A stretch of DNA of 64,000 nucleotides from Cellulosimicrobium sp. ES-005 (GCF_040448685.1 NZ_CP159290.1:2852001-2916000); one strand, 5' to 3'; positions 33,800-42,883 are shown, counted from the first letter of the stretch. Numbers and translations: made by a program. Notes: generated by a model not told the origin, from the sequence alone.

Positions 33800-35308
33800 A
33801 TGACCGACGGGACGACGAGCCGCAGCCGTGAACGAGCACGAGCGGCGGGACGCTTCACCCTCCGGGACTGGGGGCTGCTGCTCGTGCTGTGCGGGGCGAT
33901 CTTCCTGGAGGGCAGCGACATCGCGATGCTGTCCGTCGCGCTCCCCGGCATCCGCTCCGACCTGGGGCTCGCGACCGGCGAGCTGGGCGGTGTCGTGACG
34001 GCGTACGTCGTCGGGTACGGCGGGTTCATGCTCCTCGGCGGGCGCGCGGCCGACCTCTACGGCCGCCGCCGGATGTTCGTCCTGTGGCTGCTCGTCTTCC
34101 TCGTCTTCTCGGGGCTCGGCGGGTTCGCGACCGACGCCTGGATGCTCCTCCTCTCGCGCTTCGTCACGGGGGTGGCGGCCGGGTTCCTCACGCCGGCCGG
34201 GATGTCCCTCATCACGACGTCGTTCGCCGAGGGGCCGCGCCGCAACCGCGCGCTCGTCGTGTACGGCGCGGCGGGCGCCGCGGGCTTCTCGCTCGGCCTC
34301 GTCGTGGGCGGGCTCCTGGCCGCGATCCACTGGCGGTGGGTGTTCTTCGCCCCGGTGCTGCTCGCCGTCGTGCTCCTCGCGCTGGCCCTGGTGACGGTCC
34401 CGCGCGACACGACCGCCCGCGAGCGCGGCGCGCTCGACGTCCTCGGTGCCGTCCTGGCGACGAGCGCCATGGTGCTGCTCGCCGTCGGCATCGTGCGCCT
34501 CGAGCACCCGGGCGAGGGGCTCGCGTGGACGGTCGCCGCGCTCGGCGGCGGTGCCGTGCTCCTCGCGGCGTTCGTCGCCCGGCAGCGCCGGGCGCCGCAC
34601 CCGCTCCTCCCGCTGCGGCTCTTCCGCTCGACCGAGCTGGTCCGGGCGAACGTCACGGCGGTGCTCTTCGCGGGCGGGTTCTACGGGTTCCAGGTGCTCC
34701 TCACCCTCTACCTGCAGGAGCTGCGGGGCTGGACACCGCTGCAGACCGGGCTCGCGATGCTCCTCATGGCGATCGACGTCGTCCTCGCGCCCGTGCTCAC
34801 ACCGCGCCTCGTCGAGCGCTTCGGGGTGCCGCGCGTGATCGTCGGCGGTCTCGTCGCCGGGACGCTCGCGGCGGCGTGGTTCCTCGCGTCGGGGCTCGAC
34901 TGGACGTACGCCGTCATGGTCCCGTCGATGGCGCTCGTCGGGGTCGCGTTCGCCCTGGTCTACGGGCCGATCGCCATCGCGGCGACCACGGGCGTGACCG
35001 ACGCGGAGCAGGGCGTTGCCGGCGGCGTGCTCAACACGGCGTTCCAGCTCGGTGCGGCGATCGGCATCTCTGCGGCGACGGCCGTCAGCGTCCTCGCCCT
35101 CGGCGACGCGACGGGGCCGGAGGCAGGCCTCGCCGCCTTCCACACCGCGCTGTGGGTCCCGGTCGCGGCGTTCGCGCTCGCGGCGGTGGCGATGGGAGCG
35201 CCGCGCCGCCGTCGGCCCGTCGTCGAGCCGGCCGGTCCCGCCGCCGCCGCGACCCCGGTCGCCGAGGCCGCCCTCCCGGAGCCCGCCCCGGCCCCGGTCA
35301 CCCGTTGA
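33800..35308 (+). CDS. MFS transporter, DHA2 (14-TMS) drug-exporter type
   Basis: This 502-residue membrane protein with about 14 helices shows EGSDIAMLSVALPGIRSDLG (helix 1 and motif D1). MFS motif A is LGGRAADLYGRRRMF, and motif C-like VYGAAGAAGFSLGLVVGGLL is in helix 5. It is of the EmrB/QacA proton-antiport class; substrates are unknown. ATG at 33800 follows the strong ribosome site AGGAGGAAGGGG. It is controlled by the divergent HxlR protein. A 12-base-pair hairpin lies just after the stop. Confidence 0.92.
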   Translation: MTDGTTSRSRERARAAGRFTLRDWGLLLVLCGAIFLEGSDIAMLSVALPGIRSDLGLATGELGGVVTAYVVGYGGFMLLGGRAADLYGRRRMFVLWLLVFLVFSGLGGFATDAWMLLLSRFVTGVAAGFLTPAGMSLITTSFAEGPRRNRALVVYGAAGAAGFSLGLVVGGLLAAIHWRWVFFAPVLLAVVLLALALVTVPRDTTARERGALDVLGAVLATSAMVLLAVGIVRLEHPGEGLAWTVAALGGGAVLLAAFVARQRRAPHPLLPLRLFRSTELVRANVTAVLFAGGFYGFQVLLTLYLQELRGWTPLQTGLAMLLMAIDVVLAPVLTPRLVERFGVPRVIVGGLVAGTLAAAWFLASGLDWTYAVMVPSMALVGVAFALVYGPIAIAATTGVTDAEQGVAGGVLNTAFQLGAAIGISAATAVSVLALGDATGPEAGLAAFHTALWVPVAAFALAAVAMGAPRRRRPVVEPAGPAAAATPVAEAALPEPAPAPVTR

Positions 35309-35320
35309 GCGCAGGAGAAC

Positions 35321-35349
35321 AGTCGCGTCCGGACGTGCCGGACGCGACT
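35321..35349 (+). terminator. Hairpin terminator after MFS gene
   Basis: AGTCGCGTCCGG (35321-35332) pairs perfectly with CCGGACGCGACT (35338-35349) around a five-base loop, beginning 13 bases after the MFS stop. It has no clear T run, as is common in high-GC actinobacteria. It may work from both sides because the next gene is convergent. Confidence 0.75.
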
Positions 35350-35682
35350 GTCTCGTGCACGCAGCGCAGGGCGCGGGCAGCGAGAAGCCCGCGGGCTGGA
35401 GGGTTCCTCCTGTCGTGCTGGACGAGGGCACGACACCCGCGGGCTCCGGTGGTTGCGTGGTACTCGCTCGCCGTCGGGCGTCTCCCCTCGGGAGACCCCG
35501 CCCGGTTCACGGGCTCACCGCATCCGGTCCGTTGCTGGATCGGTTGCGCGACGACTAGCGCGCAACCACCTCACGAGTCCGAAGAATCTTCACTTCCAGG
35601 ACCACCTCCTTTCGCGTGTACGACGACGGTACGTCCGCCCCCCGCGGCGACGCCAGGGGTTTTCGCGCACGGCGTGGAACCG

Positions 35683-35751
35683 CCGAGATCGACCCGCCCG
35701 TCGCCGGATCGACCCACCGAGGGTCGATCTCGGACGTGCGGGTCGATCTCG
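35683..35751. repeat. Cluster of four GATCGACCC repeats in alternating orientation
   Basis: CCGAGATCGACCC (35683-35695) is perfectly inverted at 35721-35733. A direct copy GGATCGACCC lies between them at about 35706-35715, and an inverted GGGTCGATCTCG follows at 35740-35751. The rest of the 472-base gap 35309-35781 between the convergent MFS and reductase genes holds no gene I can support. The cluster may be a REP-like element or a second terminator. Confidence 0.6.
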
Positions 35752-35781
35752 CGCTGGCGCGCCGACGGCAGCGCGCCGAGC

Positions 35782-36690
35782 TCACGCGGGGCGCAGGTGC
35801 GCCCACTCCTCGGGGTAGTCGTCGAGCCACGTGGCGAACGACTGCGCGGGGCGCTCGACGAGCCGGGGGACGGCGTCGCTCACGTGCGCGAGCTCGCCCG
35901 CGGCGATCGCCGTGTACGACGACACCCAGCCGTCGACCTCGAACCGCGGCACCCCGTACCGCTCGCGGGACGCGTACGCCTCGTCGACGGTCTCGGCGTG
36001 GTACGTGATGTCGCGGCCGGTCGCGGCGGTCAGGGCCTGCGCGACCTCGTCGAGCGTGAGGGCCTCGGGCCCCGTGACGTCGTAGGTGACGCCGTCGTGG
36101 CGGTGCGTGTCGGCGTCGAGCAGGACGACGGTCGCGACGTCCGCGATGTCGTCGTGCGACACGGACGCGACCCGCCCGTCGCCCGCGGGTCCGCGGATCA
36201 CGCCGTCGTCGCCGACCATGAGCGCGAGCCCGCGGTGGTAGAGGTTGTCGCGCAGGAACGTGTGCCGCACGCCCGTCGCGCGGATGTACTCCTCGGTGCG
36301 CCAGTGGTCGCGCGCGAAGGTGAAGACGGCGTCCGGTGCCGCGCCGACGAACGACACGTAGACGAGGTGCCCGACGCCCGCCGCGATGGCGGCGTCGACC
36401 GCCGCGCGGTGCTGCGCGACGCGGTCGAGGTCCTCGTGGGCGGACACCAGGAACACGGTGTCCACGTCGGTGAAGGCGGCGACCATCCCGCGCGTGTCCG
36501 TGTACCCGTCGACGACGGCGACGTCCGACTCGGGGAGCGGGTCGTCGCCGAGGCGGGGCGCCCGGGCGGCGTCGCGCACGACGAGGCGCTGCGTCGCGCC
36601 CTCGGCGGCGAGGCGGAACGCGAGCTTCGACCCCAGGAGCCCGCTCGCGCCCGTCACGGCGATCCGCCCCGACCCCGCCCCGATCATCAT
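35782..36690 (-). CDS. NmrA-like / SDR-family NAD(P)H-binding oxidoreductase
   Basis: This 302-residue Rossmann protein has IAVTGASGLLGSKLAFRLAA (GxxGxxG), then VVDGYTDTRGMVAAFTDVDT and a hydrophobic core VGHLVYVSFVGAAPDA. These are atypical-SDR (NmrA/QOR2-type) features; the classical YxxxK is not evident. It may sense NADP or reduce quinones. ATG at 36690 (MMIGAGSGR) is chosen because the upstream codons lack family similarity. It is divergent from the phosphatase gene. Confidence 0.85.
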   Translation of the reverse strand: MMIGAGSGRIAVTGASGLLGSKLAFRLAAEGATQRLVVRDAARAPRLGDDPLPESDVAVVDGYTDTRGMVAAFTDVDTVFLVSAHEDLDRVAQHRAAVDAAIAAGVGHLVYVSFVGAAPDAVFTFARDHWRTEEYIRATGVRHTFLRDNLYHRGLALMVGDDGVIRGPAGDGRVASVSHDDIADVATVVLLDADTHRHDGVTYDVTGPEALTLDEVAQALTAATGRDITYHAETVDEAYASRERYGVPRFEVDGWVSSYTAIAAGELAHVSDAVPRLVERPAQSFATWLDDYPEEWAHLRPA

Positions 36691-36775
36691 GTCCTCACGG
36701 TAGACGTGGCGGTCGCGGGCCGCCCGGCGACCGGCCGCACGTGAGGAGCGCGCGCGCCTCCCGCAGAATGGGCCC

Positions 36776-37297
36776 ATGACCAGTACCGAGGCCCCCGTGC
36801 CCTACCGCGTCATGACCGTCTGCACCGGCAACATCTGCCGGTCCCCGATGGCCGAGGTGGTGCTGCGCGACCGCTTCGAGGCGGCCGGGCTCGGCGACCG
36901 CGTCGTGGTGGACTCGACGGGGATCAGCGACGAGGAGCGAGGGAACCCGATCGACCGCCGCGCGCGGGCCGTCCTCGCCGAGCACGGGTACGTCGTCGAC
37001 GGGACGCACCGCGCCCGACAGGTGCGCGCGGGCGACCTCGCCGCGCGGGACCTCGTGCTCGCGATGACGTCCCAGCACGCCCGCGCCCTGCGCCGCCTCG
37101 ACGCCGCCGGCCCGGTGCGGATGTACCGCTCGTTCGACCCGGCCGCTCCCCGCGTCGCGCCGGGCGAGCCCGAGCACGTGCTCGACATCGCCGACCCCTG
37201 GTACGGCGGTCAGCAGGACTTCGAGGACTGCCTCGCCGAGGTGGAGGCCGCCGCGGACGGGATCGTCGACTTCGTCCGCACGCGGCTCGACGGCTGA
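36776..37297 (+). CDS. Low-molecular-weight protein-tyrosine phosphatase
   Basis: This 173-residue enzyme has the P-loop CTGNICRSP with the CX5R set Cys16 to Arg22. The general-acid Asp lies in the late DIADPWYGG. It hydrolyses phosphotyrosine through a phosphocysteine intermediate. Actinobacterial homologues (PtpA type) can be cytoplasmic or secreted. ATG at 36776 fits the family. It stands alone, divergent from the NmrA-like gene. Confidence 0.94.
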   Translation: MTSTEAPVPYRVMTVCTGNICRSPMAEVVLRDRFEAAGLGDRVVVDSTGISDEERGNPIDRRARAVLAEHGYVVDGTHRARQVRAGDLAARDLVLAMTSQHARALRRLDAAGPVRMYRSFDPAAPRVAPGEPEHVLDIADPWYGGQQDFEDCLAEVEAAADGIVDFVRTRLDG

Positions 37298-37354
37298 GCG
37301 TCGGTCGGGCGGTCGCGCTCCGCCGCCGCGACACGCCGCGGACCCGGGCAACCG

Positions 37355-37945
37355 TCAGTGCGGATGCACGCGACGCAGGTCCGCTTCGCCAAGGCGCGCT
37401 CGCGGTCCTGTGGACCAGCGGAAACGTTCGAGGAACGCGTCGAGCACGGGGACGCGGCACAGGAGGACGAACAGCGCGTAGCCGAGCACGCCGCCCACGA
37501 CGTTGAAGAGCAGGTCGTTCACATCGGCGATGTGGCCGCCCCCGAGCAGGTGCGAGGTGACGTACTGGACGACCTCGATCGCCAGGCTGAAGGCCGCCGC
37601 CGCCGCCACGGCGCGCCACCACGACGTCCGCGCCAGGAGGAGCGGCAGGAGCATGCCCAGCGGCACGAACACGAGGACGTTCATCACCGCGTCGGCGACC
37701 TCGTAGTCCGCCAGCGGCACGAGGGCCAGGTGGGCGTTCCACGGCGCGCTGCTCACCGGCTTGTCGAGGAAGATCGGGAACACCGTGTTGGCCACGACCC
37801 CGGCCGCGTAGACGGCGAGCGCGAGCGCGACGGCGGCCCGCGGCACCGTGAGCCGGTCCGCGCGGCGCAGACGCCGGAGCAGCATCCCGAGCACGGCGGC
37901 AGCCAGGGGCACCACGACGGGCAGGACAGGGACCTCGCGAAACAC
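37355..37945 (-). CDS. VanZ-family membrane protein
   Basis: This 196-residue protein has about five helices and the VanZ core NVLVFVPLGMLLPLLLAR, then FSLAIEVVQYVTSHLLGGGH and IADVNDLLFNVVGGVLGY. VanZ proteins affect susceptibility to some glycopeptides or lipoproteins, but most members have no known role. GTG at 37945 is chosen because GAAGGAG lies eight bases before it. The longer upstream frame lacks membrane character. Confidence 0.9.
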   Translation of the reverse strand: MFREVPVLPVVVPLAAAVLGMLLRRLRRADRLTVPRAAVALALAVYAAGVVANTVFPIFLDKPVSSAPWNAHLALVPLADYEVADAVMNVLVFVPLGMLLPLLLARTSWWRAVAAAAAFSLAIEVVQYVTSHLLGGGHIADVNDLLFNVVGGVLGYALFVLLCRVPVLDAFLERFRWSTGPRARLGEADLRRVHPH

Positions 37946-38101
37946 TCGTACCGCTCCTTCTGCTGGGCACCTCGCGCACGACGTCGCCGACGGTAGTGCC
38001 GGACCGCCGTCGGAGTATCCACCGAGGGTGCGAGCCCCGACCCGGCGCCCTCCCCCTGCGGTGGGAGACGGCGTGTGCGCGGCGCCCGGGAGCGGCAGCA
38101 C

Positions 38102-38512
38102 TCAGTTGATGATCTCGCCCCGCTCGTCGGACAGGAGAGCCGCCAGACGCGCGCGCCAGGCCGCCAGCGCCTCCTCGCTCAGCCGCGGCCAGTCGGTGAC
38201 CTCGCCGACCACCCGCAGCGGTGCGCTGCTCCGGTACGACCGCGTCGGGTTGCCCGGGAACTTCTTGTCGGTGACGTTGGGGTCGTCCTCGAACGGACCC
38301 GTCGGCTCGACCCGGTAGACCCGAGGTGCCGCGTCGCCGGCCGCGAGCTCGGCGGCGAGGCCGGCGCCGTCCACGAGGGCGGTGAAGTACACGTGGTTCA
38401 TGGTGACCTCGGGCCGGTAGTTCGACCGGAAGCCCGCGGTCAGCAGGTCGCCCTCCCGGAGATCGGCCTTGGTGCCGTGGAAGAAGGGCCCCTGGTCGAG
38501 TGTCTGGCTCAC
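38102..38512 (-). CDS. arr: NAD+-rifampin ADP-ribosyltransferase (Arr)
   Basis: This 136-residue protein closely matches the Arr family: GPFFHGTKADLREGDLLTAG, RVYRVEPTGPFEDDPNVTDK and NPTRSYRSSAPLRVVGEVTD. Arr transfers ADP-ribose from NAD+ to the 23-hydroxyl of rifamycins and inactivates them. The short length and GTG start at 38512 agree with known Arr proteins. It is transcribed leftward downstream of a hydrolase gene (85 bases). Base composition equals the surroundings, so it looks like an intrinsic chromosomal copy rather than a recent import. Confidence 0.95.
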   Translation of the reverse strand: MSQTLDQGPFFHGTKADLREGDLLTAGFRSNYRPEVTMNHVYFTALVDGAGLAAELAAGDAAPRVYRVEPTGPFEDDPNVTDKKFPGNPTRSYRSSAPLRVVGEVTDWPRLSEEALAAWRARLAALLSDERGEIIN

Positions 38513-38597
38513 CTGCTCACCGTAAGGCCGCGGGTGCGCGGGGCGGGTCGCCCTGGGCGGGGTGCGGCGTCGTGGTCCAGCCCCGTCAGCGCTCCGC

Positions 38598-39785
38598 TCA
38601 CCGGCGGCCGGCCCTCGTGCCGCGCAGCGTCCCGACGGCGGAGCCCACCGCGCGCGCGACGGCCCGCCCGGCACGGTGGGCGCCCGCCCCGAGGCGGGAG
38701 AGCAGCGGACCGAGGCCGCTCGCCGCCCGTGGTGCGTCGTCCGGCGCGGGTGCCCGGTCGTCGTCGGGCACGGGAGGCGTGGGACGCGGGAGGTACGCGC
38801 CGACCCACTGCGCGATCCGCCCGTACGCGAGCGCGCGCACGGGCCGGGCCGAGAGCACGACGTCGTGCAGGGCGCCGTCGAGGCGCGCGACCGTGACCAG
38901 ATCGCCGAGCTGGACGGACCGCTGCGCGACGCCGTCCACGTCGATCGCCGTGTCCGTGTGCATCATCTCGGGCGTCCAGCGGGGCAGCAGCGTGCTGCGG
39001 GCGGAGAGCAGCACGAGCACCGGCGCCCCGATGGACAGGCCGCGCGCGACCGTCTGCTGCCCGTGGAAGACGGCGGACAGCCACGCGGGCGTGGTGCGGA
39101 ACCCGTGCTGGGGGCGCCACGCGAGGTCGTACGTCCACTCGCCGTCGAAGTCCTTGCTCACCGATCGCGTGTAGAAGCCGAGGTCGACGTTCGGCAGCGG
39201 GCGCGTCGGCGTGAGCCGCGCCCTCGCCCCGATCACGGGCTCGAGCAGCAGGCGCCCGACCTCGCGCGTCTGGAACTCCAGCCACGGGCTGTTGAGGACG
39301 AGCGCCGCCGCGCGGCCGGGGTTCCGGGCGAGCCAGAGGCTGAGCGTCAGCCCGCCCGTCGAGTGGCCCATGAGCACGAGCTCGCGCGGCGAACGCCCGT
39401 CGCCGTGGTGGCCGATCGCCGCGAGCGCGGCCTCGATGTCCTCGTCGTACGTCGCGAGGTCGGTGACGTAGCCCGGCGTCTGGCCGGGCCGCAGGCTGCG
39501 CCCGTACTTGCGCAGGTCGAGCGCGTGGAAGCGTGCGCCGTGCGCCTCCCAGAAGTCGGCGAGCTCGGTCTGGAAGAAGTAGTCGGACCACCCGTGCACG
39601 TACAGGACGTCGAGATGCTGCCCGTCCCCCGCGGTGGTCCCTGCGCCGGCGCCGTCCGCCGCGGCTCCCCCGGGCCGACGGCGCCGCACGAGCGTGGCGA
39701 CGACGTCGCCCTCGTCGTCGGGGGCGAGCGGCAGCGTGAGCTGCTCGTAGTCGTCGCCGAGGACGTCGGGCTGCCAGTCGGCCAT
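38598..39785 (-). CDS. Alpha/beta hydrolase (serine aminopeptidase/monoglyceride-lipase-like)
   Basis: This 395-residue protein has an alpha/beta-hydrolase core: LYVHGWSDYFFQTELADFWE (oxyanion region), nucleophile elbow LVLMGHSTGGLTLSLWLARN and a late TVARLDGALHDVVLSAR containing the catalytic His. An Ala/Arg-rich tail of about 60 residues follows and is unusual. No signal peptide was seen. The family includes lipases and peptidases; the substrate is unknown. Confidence 0.88.
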   Translation of the reverse strand: MADWQPDVLGDDYEQLTLPLAPDDEGDVVATLVRRRRPGGAAADGAGAGTTAGDGQHLDVLYVHGWSDYFFQTELADFWEAHGARFHALDLRKYGRSLRPGQTPGYVTDLATYDEDIEAALAAIGHHGDGRSPRELVLMGHSTGGLTLSLWLARNPGRAAALVLNSPWLEFQTREVGRLLLEPVIGARARLTPTRPLPNVDLGFYTRSVSKDFDGEWTYDLAWRPQHGFRTTPAWLSAVFHGQQTVARGLSIGAPVLVLLSARSTLLPRWTPEMMHTDTAIDVDGVAQRSVQLGDLVTVARLDGALHDVVLSARPVRALAYGRIAQWVGAYLPRPTPPVPDDDRAPAPDDAPRAASGLGPLLSRLGAGAHRAGRAVARAVGSAVGTLRGTRAGRR

Positions 39786-40036
39786 GCGGCCGACCCTAGG
39801 CGCCCGGGCGCGAGGCCGCTCGGCGCGGCAGCGCCGGCGACGTGCCGCGCCCCCGACGTCGCGTGCGTCGGCAGGTCCGGGACCACCCGTACACCCCGCG
39901 GGTCCGCGCCCGGACGAGCCGTGCGGATCGTGTGGTTCTCCCTCATGCGCGACGCCGTGGCCCGCTTGCAGACTGGCGGGATCATCGGCCGACGGCGCCC
40001 GCCTCGGCCGCCGTGCGACCGAACTCGAGGTGCCCC

Positions 40037-41386
40037 GTGAGATCTCGTCCGACCCCGCTCCTCGCCGGAGCGGCCACCGTCGCCCTGGCGGCGGCCCTCG
40101 TGGGCGGCGCGGCCGTCGTCCCGGGTGCGCTCGCCCCCGCGGCCGCGGCCCAGTGCGCGGCCACCGCCTGGGCGGAGGGCTCGACGTACACCGCCGGGAC
40201 CCAGGTCACGTACAACGGGCGCACCTACACCGCGCGCGTGACGCACACGGCCTACGTCGGGGCGGGCTGGACCCCCTCGTCGACCCCGACGCTGTGGTCC
40301 GACGGCGGGGCGTGCGACCCGACGGACCCCACCGACCCGACGGACCCCACGGACCCGACCGACCCCACCGACCCGACCGACCCCACCGATCCCACGGATC
40401 CCACGAACCCGACCGATCCCACGGACCCCACCGACTGCGCGGTGCAGGGCAAGCCGGCGGGCAAGGTGCTCCAGGGGTACTGGGAGAGCTGGGACGGCGC
40501 GTCCAACGGCGTGCACCCCGGCCTCGGGCACATCCCGATCGACGACCCCCGGATCTCCGCGCACGGGTACAACGTCGTGACGCTCGCGTTCCCCGTGATC
40601 CTCTCGGACGGCACCGTGCTCTGGCAGGACGGCATGGACACCGGCGTCGACGTGCCCACGCCCGCCGAGATGTGCGCGGCGAAGGCGAACGGGACGCGCC
40701 TGCTCCTGTCGATCGGCGGCGCGACCGCCGGGATCGACCTGTCCAGCCCGGCCGTCGCGGACCGCTTCGTGGAGACGGTCGTGCCGATCCTGCGCGACAA
40801 CCACTTCGACGGGATCGACATCGACATCGAGACGGGGCTGTCGGGCAGCGGGAGCATCAGCACGCTGTCGACGTCGCAGTCGAACCTGATCCGCATCATC
40901 GACGGCGTCCTCGCGGAGATGCCGAGCACCTTCGGCCTCACCATGGCGCCCGAGACGGCGTACGTGACGGGCGGCAGCGTCGTGTACGGCTCGATCTGGG
41001 GCTCGTACCTGCCGATCATCAAGAAGTACGTCGACAACGGCCGCCTGTGGTGGCTCAACATGCAGTACTACAACGGCTCGATGTACGGCTGCAGCGGCGA
41101 CTCGTACGGTGCCGGGACCGTCCAGGGCTTCCAGAAGCAGACCGACTGCCTGAACGCCGGACTGACGATCCAGGGCGTCACGGTGAAGGTGCCCTACGAC
41201 AAGCAGGTCCCGGGGCTCCCCGCCCAGGCGGGAGCGGGCGGCGGCTACATGGCACCGTCGCTGGTGACGCAGGCGTACCAGCCGTACGCGTCGCGCCTGA
41301 AGGGCCTCATGACGTGGTCGATCAACTGGGACGGCTCCAAGGGCTGGACGTTCGGCGACAACGTCCGCGCGCTCCAGAGCCGCTAG
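40037..41386 (+). CDS. Secreted GH18 chitinase with CBM5/12 domain
   Basis: This 449-residue secreted enzyme has a signal peptide (about residues 1-38, ending AAAA). A carbohydrate-binding CBM5/12 domain (about 39-92) follows, with WAEGSTYTAGTQVTYNGRTY and a terminal W. Residues about 94-133 are a repetitive Asp-Pro-Thr linker. The rest is the GH18 barrel with the catalytic DGIDIDIE (Asp258, Asp261, Asp263, Glu265). It hydrolyses chitin outside the cell. A GTG start at 40037 is preferred because upstream codons are not signal-like. The linker DNA is a run of near-identical GACCCCACC units. Confidence 0.94.
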   Translation: MRSRPTPLLAGAATVALAAALVGGAAVVPGALAPAAAAQCAATAWAEGSTYTAGTQVTYNGRTYTARVTHTAYVGAGWTPSSTPTLWSDGGACDPTDPTDPTDPTDPTDPTDPTDPTDPTDPTNPTDPTDPTDCAVQGKPAGKVLQGYWESWDGASNGVHPGLGHIPIDDPRISAHGYNVVTLAFPVILSDGTVLWQDGMDTGVDVPTPAEMCAAKANGTRLLLSIGGATAGIDLSSPAVADRFVETVVPILRDNHFDGIDIDIETGLSGSGSISTLSTSQSNLIRIIDGVLAEMPSTFGLTMAPETAYVTGGSVVYGSIWGSYLPIIKKYVDNGRLWWLNMQYYNGSMYGCSGDSYGAGTVQGFQKQTDCLNAGLTIQGVTVKVPYDKQVPGLPAQAGAGGGYMAPSLVTQAYQPYASRLKGLMTWSINWDGSKGWTFGDNVRALQSR

Positions 41387-41402
41387 CCGCTCGGACGCCG
41401 CT

Positions 41403-41465
41403 CCGCCGAACACGACATGGGGGTCGTTATCAGCCCGATAGCGACCCCCATGTCGTGCTCGGCGG
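41403..41465. terminator. 29-bp hairpin between convergent chitinase and DUF1992 genes
   Basis: The arms 41403-41431 and 41437-41465 match at 27 of 29 positions around a five-base loop (AGCCC). The core reads CACGACATGGGGGTCG. It begins 17 bases after the chitinase stop and ends 14 bases before the convergent gene's stop. This is the expected place for a bidirectional terminator. Confidence 0.75.
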
Positions 41466-41478
41466 GGGGGTTGTCGCG

Positions 41479-42096
41479 TCAGGCGGTCCGGTCGCGGCGG
41501 GCGCGCCAGCGTGCGACCTCGTGGTCCACGTCGCGCGTCGGGGTGACCACCGGTGGTCCGCCCAGGAGCTGGCGGCGGGCGTCGACGACGCGCGCGTTGA
41601 AGTCCGTCAGGATCTCGCGGACGGTCGTCTCGTCGAGCTCGCGGTCGAGCCGGTCGTCGAGCTCTCGGTCCTCCTGCCGGAGCAGCATCGCGGGCGGTCC
41701 CAGCCCGGTGAGCTGCTCGCGCTCGATGACCGACTTGAGCCACCAGTCGGGGTCGTGCGTCCCCGTGAGCCCGGGGATCGGCTTGCCCGCGAGCGGGAGG
41801 TCGTCGAACTCCCCGCGTCGGATGGCCTGGTCGATCACCGTGTCGACGTACATCGCTCGGTCCTCGGGTCGTACACGCCGCGGTCCGCGGGAGCCGGCGT
41901 CGTCGTCCGGCTCTCGGGACGCCGCGGCGGGCGCCTCGCCCCCCGGCGGAGCGGGCGTGTCCGACCGCCCGGCCTCGTCACGCCCGGCCTCTCCGCGGTC
42001 GGACCTCTCGCGCGCGGTCTCGCGGTCGACCCGGTACTGCGCGGCGCGCCGGACCGGGTCGTCGTCCGAGGTGGCGCGGGACCGTCGTCGGAACAC
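41479..42096 (-). CDS. DUF1992 / DnaJ-C28-like protein
   Basis: This 205-residue protein has the DUF1992 core YVDTVIDQAIRRGEFDDLPL followed by GKPIPGLTGTHDPDWWLKSV. A charged, Ala/Pro/Asp-rich N-terminal half precedes it. The conserved DUF1992 region ends in an LR-rich helix (REDRELDDRLDRELDETTVR). Function is unknown; no J-domain HPD was seen. ATG at 42096 was used. Confidence 0.85.
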   Translation of the reverse strand: MFRRRSRATSDDDPVRRAAQYRVDRETARERSDRGEAGRDEAGRSDTPAPPGGEAPAAASREPDDDAGSRGPRRVRPEDRAMYVDTVIDQAIRRGEFDDLPLAGKPIPGLTGTHDPDWWLKSVIEREQLTGLGPPAMLLRQEDRELDDRLDRELDETTVREILTDFNARVVDARRQLLGGPPVVTPTRDVDHEVARWRARRDRTA

Positions 42097-42162
42097 GAGA
42101 ACCTCCCCTGTCGGTGTCCCTCCACCCTAGGCAGGCTCCGCGACGCGGGACGAGGCGGCGGG

Positions 42163-42789
42163 TCAGCCGTCCAGGAGCGGGTGGTACCGACGCCGCAGCC
42201 CGCGGTCGACGGCGGCGACCACCCCGGCCACGGACAGCACCGTGTTCACGGAGGCGGGCAGGTCGGGCACGAACGGCGGCGTCCAGCCGGTGAACCCGGA
42301 GACGAGGTCGAGGAGCTGGGGCACCTGCGTCACGAGCGCGACCACGAGCACGACCCACGCGGCGACGCCGACGGCGCGGCTCGCCGTCGGGCGCTCCCGG
42401 TCCATGCGGTCGCGCCACGCCTCGGCCGTGCCGGGCATCGGCGGGACGTCCCGGACGTCGCCCACGGCGTCGACGACGCGCACGTACCGCATCCCGTAGA
42501 GGCTCATCCGGGCCTCGATCCGCGCGTCGCCGAGGTCGAACCGGGCCCGGGACCGCTGCTCGTCGACGAGGAGCCGGTCGCGGTAGAGCCGGATCCGCTC
42601 GTCCCAGTCGAGGAAGTCCACGTCTACGACGTACTCGCGCCCGCCGTGCCACAGCACGAACGCGCTGCGCCACAGCACGCCCCATCCCCGGACCGGCCGG
42701 AACGTCTCGTCGCGACCTCCTCGCGCGTGATCGTCCCTCGCCCGGTCCTCGGAGCCGTCGTCCCACACGTCCTCGGCCATGCCGTCCAT
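42163..42789 (-). CDS. Membrane protein of unknown function
   Basis: This 208-residue protein has a hydrophilic N-terminal half (WGVLWRSAFVLWHGGREYVV, then YVRVVDAVGDVRDVPPMPGT). Two C-terminal membrane segments follow (VGVAAWVVLVVALVTQVPQL and SVNTVLSVAGVVAAVDRGLR). No family was recognised. Starts at 42789 (MDGMAEDVWDD) or 42780 are both possible; the longer upstream frame is Arg/Ser-rich and unlikely. It is divergent from the aminotransferase gene across a repeat region. Confidence 0.65.
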   Translation of the reverse strand: MDGMAEDVWDDGSEDRARDDHARGGRDETFRPVRGWGVLWRSAFVLWHGGREYVVDVDFLDWDERIRLYRDRLLVDEQRSRARFDLGDARIEARMSLYGMRYVRVVDAVGDVRDVPPMPGTAEAWRDRMDRERPTASRAVGVAAWVVLVVALVTQVPQLLDLVSGFTGWTPPFVPDLPASVNTVLSVAGVVAAVDRGLRRRYHPLLDG

Positions 42790-42883
42790 CCGACCCCGCC
42801 GGCCGACGACGGCGCGTCGCCCGGACGACCGATCCCTCGCCGTCGCCGACATCCCTCGAACGGATGACCGACCCGGCGCTGAA

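Noticed and set aside
31400-35431. A 1343-codon reverse open frame across several genes
   Set aside because: It runs antisense through the WXG100, EspG-like and MFS genes and has Arg/Glu/His-rich shadow composition with no recognisable domain.
40316-40436. Short regular repeats that might suggest a CRISPR array
   Set aside because: The units are 9 bases without unique spacers and encode the Asp-Pro-Thr linker of the chitinase.
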